This document shows, piece by piece, positions 1 to 5,611 of a DNA stretch of 5,647 nt (its first letter is position 1; every line of letters begins with the position of its first letter). Source of the DNA: JAFKKF01 sp038323025 (GTDB lineage: Bacteria; Pseudomonadota; Alphaproteobacteria; Rhizobiales; Kaistiaceae). The position numbers were made by a program, and so were the translations under genes. The notes under the pieces are model-generated. The model did not search any database, was not told where the DNA came from, and worked only from the letters and a program-made list of their open reading frames with translations. The stretch covers positions 1-5,647 of the forward strand of contig JBBQGL010000194.1 of NCBI GenBank assembly GCA_038323025.1, in the 5' to 3' direction.

Positions 1-261
1 CACCGCGTCGCATTTCTCGAGGATGCCGTTACGCAGCTTCCGCCAGCCGGGAATGTCGAGGTCGGAGAGCTTGGTGCCGTCGGGCTGAATCTTCTTGTCG
101 ACCGTGTAGGGCCCGTGCAGGTGGCAGATCGAGGCGCCGGCGTTGACCGAGCGCACATATTCTTCCGCCACGGCCGCGAGACCGTGCGGTGTCGGGTTGC
201 TCGGATTCGACGGGTACGACATCGTCGAATCGCAGGTCACGGTGATGATGAGCTTGTCCAA
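1..261 (-). CDS. Beta-keto acid cleavage enzyme (BKACE / DUF849), N-terminal part, cut by window edge
   Basis: BKACE enzymes are zinc-dependent TIM-barrel proteins that react a beta-keto acid with acetyl-CoA to give acetoacetate and a new acyl-CoA. The founding member is 3-keto-5-aminohexanoate cleavage enzyme. Only the first 87 residues are present. They begin LDKLIITVTCDSTMSYP and contain NAGASICHLHG, where His47 and His49 match the two zinc-binding histidines of the family; the third ligand (Glu) lies outside the window. The usual HVRD after the second His is HGPY here, so this is a divergent subgroup with a probably unusual substrate. The start is TTG at 261-259: family members begin M-D-K-L at this point, GGAGGAA lies 5-6 nt upstream, and no ATG is available in this frame. 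An ATG at 274 is in another frame. It is the fourth gene of the minus-strand cluster, 73 bp after the dehydrogenase. Family sure; substrate unknown. Confidence 0.88.
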   Translation of the reverse strand, partial: MDKLIITVTCDSTMSYPSNPSNPTPHGLAAVAEEYVRSVNAGASICHLHGPYTVDKKIQPDGTKLSDLDIPGWRKLRNGILEKCDAV

Positions 262-279
262 GACATTCCTCCATGCAGA

Positions 280-298
280 AGCCCTGGCGGCCAAGGCT
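280..298 (-). other. Small intercistronic hairpin upstream of the BKACE ribosome binding site
   Basis: Read on the minus strand, AGCCTTGG and CCAGGGCT pair (one U-G wobble) around a 3-nt loop, giving an 8-bp stem about 6 nt upstream of the GGAGGAA ribosome binding site of the BKACE gene. It could stabilise the processed transcript or tune translation. It has no T-run, so it is not a standard intrinsic terminator. Short GC-rich stems arise by chance in DNA like this, so functional confidence is low. Confidence 0.2.
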
Positions 299-334
299 AA
301 CCCTGAATTCAATGTGGCCTGCGAACGCCGATCT

Positions 335-1084
335 TCAGCGCGCGGTCCAACCGCAGTCGACCAGGAGATCGGCGCCCGTGACAAACGATGCCTCGCTCGA
401 GGCCAGGAAAAAGATCGCGGCCGCGATCTCGGAGGGCTCAGCCCAGCGACCCAGCGCCTGCTCGCGCTCGCGTATCGCTTTGACCTCGGCGAAAGGCTTG
501 CCCGTCGCGCGGCTTTCGATCTCGATGTCGCCGCGAAGCATGGGCGTATCGACGGAGCCCGGGCTGATTGAGTTGATGCGGATATTGTACGGCGCCATCT
601 CCCAGGCGAGGCCGCGGCAGATTGCGATCACGGCCGCCTTGCTTGCCCCGTAGAGCGCGTGATCGATCTGCCCGACATGGCCGGAGACCGACCCGAGGTT
701 TACCACGGCGCCTCCCTTCTGCTTCTGCATGACCGGCAGGACATGCTTCAGCAGCAGGAAGGTGCCGCCTAGATTCACGTCGACAATCCGCCGGTAGTCT
801 TCCCACTTCGTCTCGGCGAGCGGCTTCACCAGAACAACACCGGCGACGTTTGCGAGCACATCGATGCGACCGTACCTCTGCATCGTGTCCGCGACGTTCC
901 TTGCTACCGCGGCTTCGTCGGAGACATCGCAGAGACGAAAGTCATGCCCGCTCGCCGGCCCACCTTCCGGCTGTTTCACGTCCAACCCGACGACGGCATA
1001 GCCCTCGCGGACGAAGCGACCGGCGGTCGCCGCGCCGATGCCGTTCGCCGTGCCTGTAACAATCGCAACCTTTTGTTCTGCCAT
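335..1084 (-). CDS. Classical short-chain dehydrogenase/reductase (SDR)
   Basis: This is a cytosolic NAD(P)-dependent alcohol/ketone oxidoreductase of 249 residues, the usual length for a classical SDR. The Rossmann fold opens with TGTANGIG (residues 10-17). Asp35 at the end of the second strand points to NAD(H) rather than NADP(H), and Asp53-Val54 contacts adenine. The structural motif is NVAG (79-82), a common variant of NNAG. The catalytic tetrad is complete: Asn104, Ser132, Tyr145 and Lys149 (YGASK). PGSVDTPM (175-182) and the C-terminal GADLLVDCGW segment are typical. GGGAG lies 6 nt before the ATG. It follows the Gfo/Idh gene by 32 bp and precedes the BKACE by 73 bp, so a likely role is oxidising a hydroxy-acid to the keto-acid that BKACE cleaves. 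That role is inferred from position; sequence alone does not fix the substrate. Automatic labels such as 3-oxoacyl-ACP reductase would be over-specific. Confidence 0.95.
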   Translation of the reverse strand: MAEQKVAIVTGTANGIGAATAGRFVREGYAVVGLDVKQPEGGPASGHDFRLCDVSDEAAVARNVADTMQRYGRIDVLANVAGVVLVKPLAETKWEDYRRIVDVNLGGTFLLLKHVLPVMQKQKGGAVVNLGSVSGHVGQIDHALYGASKAAVIAICRGLAWEMAPYNIRINSISPGSVDTPMLRGDIEIESRATGKPFAEVKAIREREQALGRWAEPSEIAAAIFFLASSEASFVTGADLLVDCGWTAR

Positions 1085-1116
1085 CTCCTGCTCCCTAACC
1101 AGCCTGGACCCCGCCG

Positions 1117-2166
1117 CTAGACGCGAACGGCCTTCCCGCCTGCCGCGACGGAGGCGTAAGCCGCCTCGGCCACGCGGATCGCATAGGCCCCGTCGACCGG
1201 GTCGACCGGCGGCGGTGTTCCCTCGGCAACCGACCGTGCAAAGGCAGCAACTCCGGCCGCGATCGACTTGAACTTCCAGCCGGTCGGATCGTGCTCGACC
1301 TTGTCAGGCGCGTAGGCAACGGAGGTCAGCGGTACGCCAGTGATGTCGTTCTTGTGCCGGTAGTGGAGCGCGGGCGGGTTCATGAGCTGGTCCACGATTA
1401 TCGATCCCTCGCTGCCATAGATCTCGAGCCGCTCGCCCCAGGGTATCTCTGCGGTGAACGTGTATTCGGTCGTGAACAGCGCTCCGGATTTCATGCGTCC
1501 GGCGACGACGGCGTTATCTTCGACCTCCGACACCTCCACGATCTTGTTGGCGATCGCCTGCACGCTATCGACTTCGCCGAAGAGCCATTTGAGCAGATAG
1601 AAGGAATGCGGGCCGGCGTCGAAGATGGCGCCGCCGCGGGTGCCCGCGACCCGGCCCTTCCAGCTCGACGTATCGTTCAAGCGTCCGATCTCGCTGCCCG
1701 AGATCAGTGTACGAACCAGTCGCGGCTTGCCGATGGCGCCCTTCTGCAGAAGGTCGCGCACCGCAAGGTAGGCGGTGACGAAGGGAGTGTTCTCGGCGAC
1801 GCTGAGGCTCAAGCCGCGCGCCTTCGCCAGCGCGATGAGATCGTCGCACTCCCTGGTGGTCGGCGCCATCGGCTTCTCGACCAGCACGTGTTTGCCGGCC
1901 TCCAGTGCCGCGCGGACCACCGGATAGTGCAGATGATGGGGGAGTGGGGCGTCGATCGCCTGCACGGCTGGATCGGCGAGAAGCTCACGGTAGTCGGTGT
2001 AAGCCTTGGCCCCGACCTTCCGGGCAACGCGATCGGCCACCGCCCCGTCCTTGTCACAGACCGCAACGATCCTTGCATAGTCCGTGGCGTCGCGGAGACC
2101 GTGAAGATGGGCAGTGCTGATCAGCCCCGCCCCGATCATTCCAAATCCAACCTGTCCGCTCGCCAT
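1117..2166 (-). CDS. Gfo/Idh/MocA family NAD(P)-dependent oxidoreductase
   Basis: A 349-residue cytosolic dehydrogenase, typical in length for the family, which includes glucose-fructose oxidoreductase and inositol dehydrogenase. An N-terminal Rossmann domain (about 1-125) carries the dinucleotide loop GMIGAGLIS (9-17), an acid at the end of strand 2 (Asp38) that suggests NAD(H), and the conserved EKP motif (97-99) whose Lys98 is catalytic in relatives. The C-terminal alpha/beta domain (about 130-340) has GGAIFDAGPHSFYLL, giving the usual Asp183-x3-His187 pair. There is no signal peptide or membrane segment. The start is ATG with GAGGAAG 5 nt upstream. It lies 66 bp after the M24 gene and 32 bp before the SDR on the same strand. 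Family members usually oxidise sugars, cyclitols or other polyhydroxy compounds, and some act on imines or other substrates, so the reaction here is not determined. A second dehydrogenase in the same operon suggests two successive oxidations or two alternative entry substrates. Confidence 0.95.
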   Translation of the reverse strand: MASGQVGFGMIGAGLISTAHLHGLRDATDYARIVAVCDKDGAVADRVARKVGAKAYTDYRELLADPAVQAIDAPLPHHLHYPVVRAALEAGKHVLVEKPMAPTTRECDDLIALAKARGLSLSVAENTPFVTAYLAVRDLLQKGAIGKPRLVRTLISGSEIGRLNDTSSWKGRVAGTRGGAIFDAGPHSFYLLKWLFGEVDSVQAIANKIVEVSEVEDNAVVAGRMKSGALFTTEYTFTAEIPWGERLEIYGSEGSIIVDQLMNPPALHYRHKNDITGVPLTSVAYAPDKVEHDPTGWKFKSIAAGVAAFARSVAEGTPPPVDPVDGAYAIRVAEAAYASVAAGGKAVRV

Positions 2167-2202
2167 GCCCGCTTCCTCTTTTGGCTCTATTGTCTCGCAC
2201 CA

Positions 2203-2219
2203 GGCGCGAAGTCAGCGCC
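2203..2219 (-). other. Short hairpin in the M24-Gfo/Idh gap
   Basis: GGCGC and GCGCC pair around a 7-nt loop, 13 nt after the stop codon of the M24 gene. No T-run follows on the minus strand, so transcription probably continues into the next gene. At most this is a processing or stabilising hairpin. It is weak and could be chance. Confidence 0.15.
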
Positions 2220-2232
2220 GGCAATCCCGCGC

Positions 2233-3369
2233 TCAGCCGACCGGACCGATCTGCCGGGGCAGACTCGAAAGCCGGTCGGGTCCGCCTTCCCCGATCAGAT
2301 AGGTTTCCTCGTTGCCGATCTGCTCGCCACTTTCCGCCAGCGCGTAGAGTTCGATGTTGATTACCATTCCGGCGCGCACGATTCCCTGCGGATCGTCGTC
2401 CAGCCAGCGCTCCTCGGTTTCCAGCCCGATGTTGTGGCCGACGTGGTTGAAACGGCCAAGCGGATCGAGCTTCTCGCTGGCATAAGCTTCCCGCGCGAGC
2501 TGCATCAGCGCTGCGTAGTTTTCGCCCGGCACGAGTGCGGCGCCCACCTTGTCGACGATCCCGACCATCTGTTCATAGCGCTCCTGGAGCGCCTCCGGCA
2601 CCTTGCCGGCGTAGGCGTATCGCCGGTTGTCGGAGCAATAACCCCGATAGATTCCACCGAGGTCGAGCGTCACCAGGCGTCCCTGCTCCAGCTTCTCGTC
2701 AATGTCGTATTCGGGGTTGGCCTGCGCGAAGGAGAAGGTGAGATGACTTATGCCATCGCACCCGTTGCGCATAAGGCGGGTCTTCGCCTCGCGAGTCAGC
2801 TCGTTCCGGCCCATGCCGAGATAAAGCGTGCCGTAGAGTTCCTCGCAGGTCGCCTCGATGACCGACAGGCTTTTCTTCAGGCACGCAATCTCGGCACCGG
2901 TCTTGATGAGGCGAAGGTCGTCCATCAGCGCATCGGCGCTCTTCAGCGACGCGCCGCCCGCGGCCTCGCGGACCGCTTCCAGCACATAAAAGGGACAGGT
3001 CGATTCGACGCCGAGCGTGGCTCCCGGACGGACGACGCTGCCCAGCGCCTTCTTCAGCGCGCCTATGCCTTCCTCGAGGTTGTTGAACCCGACAACCTCA
3101 TCGACGCCAAACTCCATCTGCCAGGTTGAGAACGCCCAGCACAGCAGCCGCACGCGGCCGTCGGCGGTGAGGATCGAAAAGAACGGCAGCCGGTTCCGCA
3201 GCATGTAGAGGATCGGATTTCCCGCGCTCGGCAGCGTCGTGTAGCCCGTCGTGTAGAAGACGTTTTCCGGCGACGTCAGAAGCACGGCCGACAAGCCGCG
3301 CGCCTTCATGGCCTCCGATGCCTTGGCGGCGTCGAAGCCGATCGGCTCGAGGCGATTGAGCGGCTTCAT
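2233..3369 (-). CDS. M24-family metallohydrolase (Xaa-Pro peptidase/creatinase fold)
   Basis: A 378-residue cytosolic protein with the two-domain layout of aminopeptidase P, prolidase and creatinase: an N-terminal creatinase-type domain (about 10-150, with SPENVFYTTGY at 33-43) and a C-terminal pita-bread domain (about 158-365). All five dinuclear-metal ligands can be placed: Asp236 and Asp247 (LDLGGIYRGYCSDN, spacing D-x10-D), His312 (GHNIG), Glu340 (INIEL) and Glu354 (GNEET). The two extra histidines usual in true Xaa-Pro peptidases are not found. The GLEVHE position reads GLETEE (Glu319 in place of His), and the stretch about 17 residues before Asp236 reads NPEY. A metal-dependent hydrolase is therefore likely, but proline-peptidase activity is doubtful. 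The start is ATG with GGAGG 9 nt upstream. It is the first gene of the minus-strand operon, divergent from the formamidase-like gene. Acting on an amide or modified amino acid is inferred from context. Confidence 0.93.
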   Translation of the reverse strand: MKPLNRLEPIGFDAAKASEAMKARGLSAVLLTSPENVFYTTGYTTLPSAGNPILYMLRNRLPFFSILTADGRVRLLCWAFSTWQMEFGVDEVVGFNNLEEGIGALKKALGSVVRPGATLGVESTCPFYVLEAVREAAGGASLKSADALMDDLRLIKTGAEIACLKKSLSVIEATCEELYGTLYLGMGRNELTREAKTRLMRNGCDGISHLTFSFAQANPEYDIDEKLEQGRLVTLDLGGIYRGYCSDNRRYAYAGKVPEALQERYEQMVGIVDKVGAALVPGENYAALMQLAREAYASEKLDPLGRFNHVGHNIGLETEERWLDDDPQGIVRAGMVINIELYALAESGEQIGNEETYLIGEGGPDRLSSLPRQIGPVG

Positions 3370-3479
3370 TCCTGTCCCCCTCCGATTCGATCGCGCGGGT
3401 CATCCCGTCCCCTGCCTCGCGATTCGCCCTGGACCACGACAAATCGCGGCAGCGCCGCCGCTCGTGAGGCCATGCCGCG

Positions 3480-3493
3480 AGACGCTTCCGTCT
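3480..3493. other. Tiny hairpin in the divergent intergenic region
   Basis: AGACG and CGTCT form a perfect 5-bp stem around a 4-nt loop. If transcription starts near 3555, it would lie in the roughly 185-nt leader of the M24 operon, about 110 nt before the start codon. Too short to claim a function; no riboswitch class is recognisable in the leader. Confidence 0.15.
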
Positions 3494-3534
3494 AACGGCC
3501 ACGCGGCGGCCCCGGCTCACAATCTCTTTCCGAC

Positions 3535-3571
3535 TGTCCACTATGCAGACAATGTGGATGCATGGTAGACA
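3535..3571. promoter_or_regulatory. 37-bp near-palindrome, candidate operator of the divergent cluster
   Basis: The arms TGTCCACTATGCA (3535-3547) and TGCATGGTAGACA (3559-3571) are reverse complements at 11 of 13 positions and are centred on 3553. Over the whole 37 bp, 13 of 18 pairs match. Each arm ends in a GTNNAC hexamer (GTCCAC and GTAGAC), the core half-site pattern known for GntR-family repressors, with centres 29 bp apart, close to three helical turns. The site lies 43 bp before the first possible start of the formamidase-like gene and overlaps the -10 of the promoter facing the operon, so a protein bound here could control both directions. The GntR assignment is an inference, and no regulator gene lies in the window. 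Confidence 0.55.
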
Positions 3572-3591
3572 GATATCCGGATTGGGGTCAA
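3562..3591 (-). promoter_or_regulatory. Sigma70-like promoter for the minus-strand operon
   Basis: On the minus strand, TTGACC (3591-3586; 5 of 6 matches to TTGACA) is followed after 18 bp by TACCAT (3567-3562; 4 of 6 matches to TATAAT). Initiation would fall near 3555, inside the 37-bp palindrome, leaving a leader of about 185 nt before the M24 start codon. The -10 sits within the right palindrome arm, the expected layout for repression by steric exclusion. No equally good promoter was seen for the plus-strand gene. Confidence 0.4.
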
Positions 3592-3608
3592 CCTTGGCCG
3601 GGCACTTC

Positions 3609-3613
3609 AAAGG
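3609..3613 (+). promoter_or_regulatory. Ribosome binding site deciding the formamidase-like start
   Basis: AAAGG, followed by another G, lies 9 nt before GTG at 3623 but directly abuts GTG at 3614. The spacing favours 3623, which would shorten the protein by three residues to 548. No better Shine-Dalgarno sequence precedes either codon, so translation initiation is probably modest. Confidence 0.45.
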
Positions 3614-5269
3614 GTGAAAGACGTGCAATCCCAAACACCACGGCCAGATCCGAGGCGTCTTTGCATTCCGCGCCCGCAAGGGTTCGACGCGACCGACATG
3701 CTGGCTTACGAGCATCCCCTGGAGGACATGAACTACCCCGAGGTCTGGTTCTACACCGACCGGCTCTCGTACCGTCCGGGCGACACCGTACGCTTCCACG
3801 TCAGCAGCACCGCCGAGCATTTCCGGCTGCAGATCCGGCGCGATGGGGCCGAGCCCACGGTGGTCGAAAGGGCGGAGAAGCTGCATGCGCCGCTGACGCG
3901 GTTGCGGCCCGGCTTCATCGAAAACGGCTGCGATTGGCCGGAGATCTATCAATGGATGATTCCGGTCGATATCCGATCGGGCTTCTTCATCGCCTCCGTC
4001 CATACGCAAGACTCGTTCGGCACGCCGCGTGTCCAGGAGCACGGCTTCTTCGTCCTGCCGAGGACCGGGAAGGATGCCGCGCCGAACCGCATTCTGTTGA
4101 TCGGCGCGACCAGCACATGGATCGCCTACAACGACTGGGGCGGCGCCAACCACTATCATGGCGACAAGGTGCCGGAGGGAATGGTCTTCGCGCCTCGGCT
4201 CACGATCCATCGCCCGTGGGCACGGGGGCTGATCTGGCTGCCGGAAGGCGCGCCACGGAACCCGCACGAACACATCGTCCTTGCCGGATCGATCCCTCGC
4301 TACCCGCCGATCGAGTTCGCTTTCACGCGCGGCTTTACCAAGTGGTACGCGAATGCCGGATGGGCGACCTACGAACGCCCCTTTGCCGTCTGGGCGGAAG
4401 CGAACGGCTACGGCCTCGACTACGCCTGCCAGCACGACCTGCATGACGATCCGGATCTCCTCGCCGGCTACCGCTGCGTCGTCCTGGTCGGCCATGACGA
4501 ATATTGGACCCGCGAGATGCGCGAGGCGATCGATCGCTATGTCGAGACCGGCGGCAATGTCGCGCGGTGCGCCGGCAATTTCTTCTGGCAGATCCGGCTC
4601 GAGGACGGAGGCCGCACCCAGGTCTGCTACAAGTCGCAGGCGCACCAGCGAGACCCGCTCGCCGGCAGCGACGACAAGCGGCGCCTCACCTCCAACTGGG
4701 AGGATCCGGTCGTCGGCTGGCCGGGCGCTGAGACCTTCGGGCTCAACGCGTCATATGGCATGTACGCGCATGTCGGCTCCCAGGTGCCGAGGAGCAGCGG
4801 CGGCTTCACGGTCTACAGGCCGGACCACTGGGCGCTAGCCGGCACCGACCTCGGTTACGGCGACATACTGGGGGGCGCGGCAAAGGTGCTGGGCTACGAG
4901 GTCGATGGCCTCGACTACACGTTCCGCGACGGCCTTCCCTTCCCCACCTTTACCGATGGAGCGCCAGAGAGCGTCGAAATCATCGCGATGGGGCTCGCCT
5001 TCAACAAGGAATTGAAGACCGGGAGACGCGGTGAAGCGCTTTACTATCACGACACGACCCCGCAGTTCGCCCGGCTGCGGTATGGCGAGGACAGCCCGGA
5101 GAACCGCGAGAAGGCGCTGCGTGGCAGCGGCATGATGGTCACCTTCACGCGTGGTGCCGGCACCGTCTTCCACGCCGGCTCCTGCGAATGGGTGGCGGGC
5201 CTGAAGCGCAAGGACGCCGCCACTGAGCGGGTCATGCGCAATGTCCTCGATCGCTTTACAGATGACTAG
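3614..5269 (+). CDS. N,N-dimethylformamidase large-subunit-like protein
   Basis: Related to the large (beta) subunit of N,N-dimethylformamidase, which hydrolyses small formamides at a mononuclear iron held by two tyrosines and one glutamate (reported as Tyr399, Tyr440 and Glu521 in the Paracoccus enzyme). Residues about 40-150 look like a beta-sandwich (WFYTDRLSYRPGDTVRFHV). From about 158 a Rossmann/GATase-like domain follows: ILLIGATSTWIAYNDWGG, GHDEYWT, AGNFFWQIRLEDGG, VCYK and GYEVDG. Tyr297 and Tyr339 are 42 apart, against 41 for the published pair, and Glu429 is the best third ligand; this mapping is by spacing. At 551 residues it is shorter than the roughly 760-residue enzyme, and no small-subunit gene is in the window. 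No signal peptide is seen. Coordinates give the longest open start (GTG 3614). GTG at 3623 is likelier, because AAAGG lies 9 nt upstream; ATG at 3698 would cut into conserved sequence. It is divergent from the M24 operon; the substrate is unknown. Confidence 0.85.
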   Translation: MKDVQSQTPRPDPRRLCIPRPQGFDATDMLAYEHPLEDMNYPEVWFYTDRLSYRPGDTVRFHVSSTAEHFRLQIRRDGAEPTVVERAEKLHAPLTRLRPGFIENGCDWPEIYQWMIPVDIRSGFFIASVHTQDSFGTPRVQEHGFFVLPRTGKDAAPNRILLIGATSTWIAYNDWGGANHYHGDKVPEGMVFAPRLTIHRPWARGLIWLPEGAPRNPHEHIVLAGSIPRYPPIEFAFTRGFTKWYANAGWATYERPFAVWAEANGYGLDYACQHDLHDDPDLLAGYRCVVLVGHDEYWTREMREAIDRYVETGGNVARCAGNFFWQIRLEDGGRTQVCYKSQAHQRDPLAGSDDKRRLTSNWEDPVVGWPGAETFGLNASYGMYAHVGSQVPRSSGGFTVYRPDHWALAGTDLGYGDILGGAAKVLGYEVDGLDYTFRDGLPFPTFTDGAPESVEIIAMGLAFNKELKTGRRGEALYYHDTTPQFARLRYGEDSPENREKALRGSGMMVTFTRGAGTVFHAGSCEWVAGLKRKDAATERVMRNVLDRFTDD

Positions 5270-5277
5270 TTTCGTTT

Positions 5278-5292
5278 AGGGCCCGGGACCCT
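5278..5292 (+). other. GC-rich inverted repeat after the formamidase-like gene
   Basis: AGGG and CCCT flank a 7-nt GC-rich centre, 8 nt after the TAG stop. The centre is itself nearly self-complementary. A terminator role is conceivable from its position, but the stem is short and no T-run follows, so it does not meet the criteria for an intrinsic terminator. Confidence 0.2.
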
Positions 5293-5323
5293 GACCACCT
5301 GGGGCGCCGAAAGCGCTTCCCGG

Positions 5324-5345
5324 TGACGACCGGGTGATGACCGGG
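5324..5345 (+). repeat. Two tandem 11-bp repeat units
   Basis: TGACGACCGGG is followed immediately by TGATGACCGGG, identical at 10 of 11 positions. They lie between the end of the formamidase-like gene and the point where the integrase remnant loses family resemblance. With only two copies this may be replication slippage rather than a functional site. Confidence 0.4.
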
Positions 5346-5556
5346 CCGCCACGCGACCGGCGCAATCGGGCACTCAAGAATCCTGGGATTAGCCGGAAGC
5401 TCGAAGCGATCCGCCTGAACCTCTGTTTGCCGCGCCCAGGTCTCTGCGTCCTTGCGTCCAATGAACGTTCGACAGATCGGTGTCTGCCCCTTCCGTCTGA
5501 CCTGGACTTGCCACCGGTCGCCGCGCTTTCGGATCGTAGCCATAATCGGACCTCTC

Positions 5557-5579
5557 GCTGTGACGTAGCTGTGACAGCT
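5557..5579. repeat. Direct repeat and 13-bp palindrome upstream of the integrase remnant
   Basis: GCTGTGAC occurs at 5557-5564 and again at 5568-5575, an 11-bp period. The second copy forms part of the perfect palindrome AGCTGT-G-ACAGCT (5567-5579). They lie 14-36 bp upstream of the integrase start codon, where arm-type sites or autoregulatory operators of recombinases can occur. A role in recombination is only an inference from position. Confidence 0.35.
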
Positions 5580-5611
5580 GAGAAATCGATCAATCGAGAT
5601 GTGAGCTTAGG

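Larger units (their letters stand above)
5256..5543 (-). pseudogene. Tyrosine-recombinase-type integrase, N-terminal remnant
   Basis: The 95-codon frame begins MATIRKRGDRWQVQVRRKG and continues with RTFIGRKDAETWARQTEVQAD and a P-x-I-L-E segment (residues 1-57). This is the N-terminal DNA-binding (SAM-like/arm-type) start of phage and genomic-island integrases common in alphaproteobacteria. Full-length relatives are usually 300-400 residues. From about residue 58 (near 5372) the sequence turns into low-complexity GC-driven translation, and no other frame downstream resumes integrase sequence. The catalytic domain with its R-H-R-Y residues is absent, so this is a deletion or rearrangement remnant, not a simple frameshift. 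The start is intact: ATG with AGAGG 7 nt upstream. The frame runs 14 nt antisense into the end of the formamidase-like gene, so the real remnant is about 5373-5543. It implies that a mobile element once inserted or recombined here. Confidence 0.75.

Noticed and set aside
29..274. An 81-codon minus-strand frame starting with ATG at 274
   Set aside because: It is out of frame with the BKACE sequence. Its ATG overlaps the ribosome binding site of the real TTG-started gene, and the protein has no family resemblance.
1291..3129. A 612-codon plus-strand open frame
   Set aside because: It lies antisense to the Gfo/Idh and M24 genes, spans their intergenic gap, shows no recognisable domain and is the kind of stop-free shadow expected in GC-rich DNA.
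2233..3369. Specific naming of the M24 protein as creatinase, prolidase, ectoine hydrolase or DddP
   Set aside because: All share the fold, but no diagnostic residue set or neighbour (such as sarcosine oxidase or ectoine genes) is visible, so only the family is supported.
3562..4446. A 294-codon plus-strand frame starting at ATG 3562
   Set aside because: It is a different frame of the formamidase-like gene, starts inside the palindrome, and has the Arg/Ala/Pro-rich composition of a shadow frame.
4580..4588. FFW in AGNFFW as a lost iron-ligand tyrosine of the formamidase-like protein
   Set aside because: The published ligand spacing (41 residues) places the second tyrosine at VCYK (Tyr339), not at FFW, which is only 26-27 residues after Tyr297. 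The site therefore does not appear to be broken.
3098..4645. A 515-codon minus-strand open frame
   Set aside because: It overlaps the start of the M24 gene in another frame, the divergent promoter region and the antisense of the formamidase-like gene. Its composition is rich in Arg, Asp and Gly with no family motif.
4281..4838. A 185-codon plus-strand frame
   Set aside because: An Arg/Ser/Ala-rich shadow inside the formamidase-like gene, with no independent ribosome binding site or domain.
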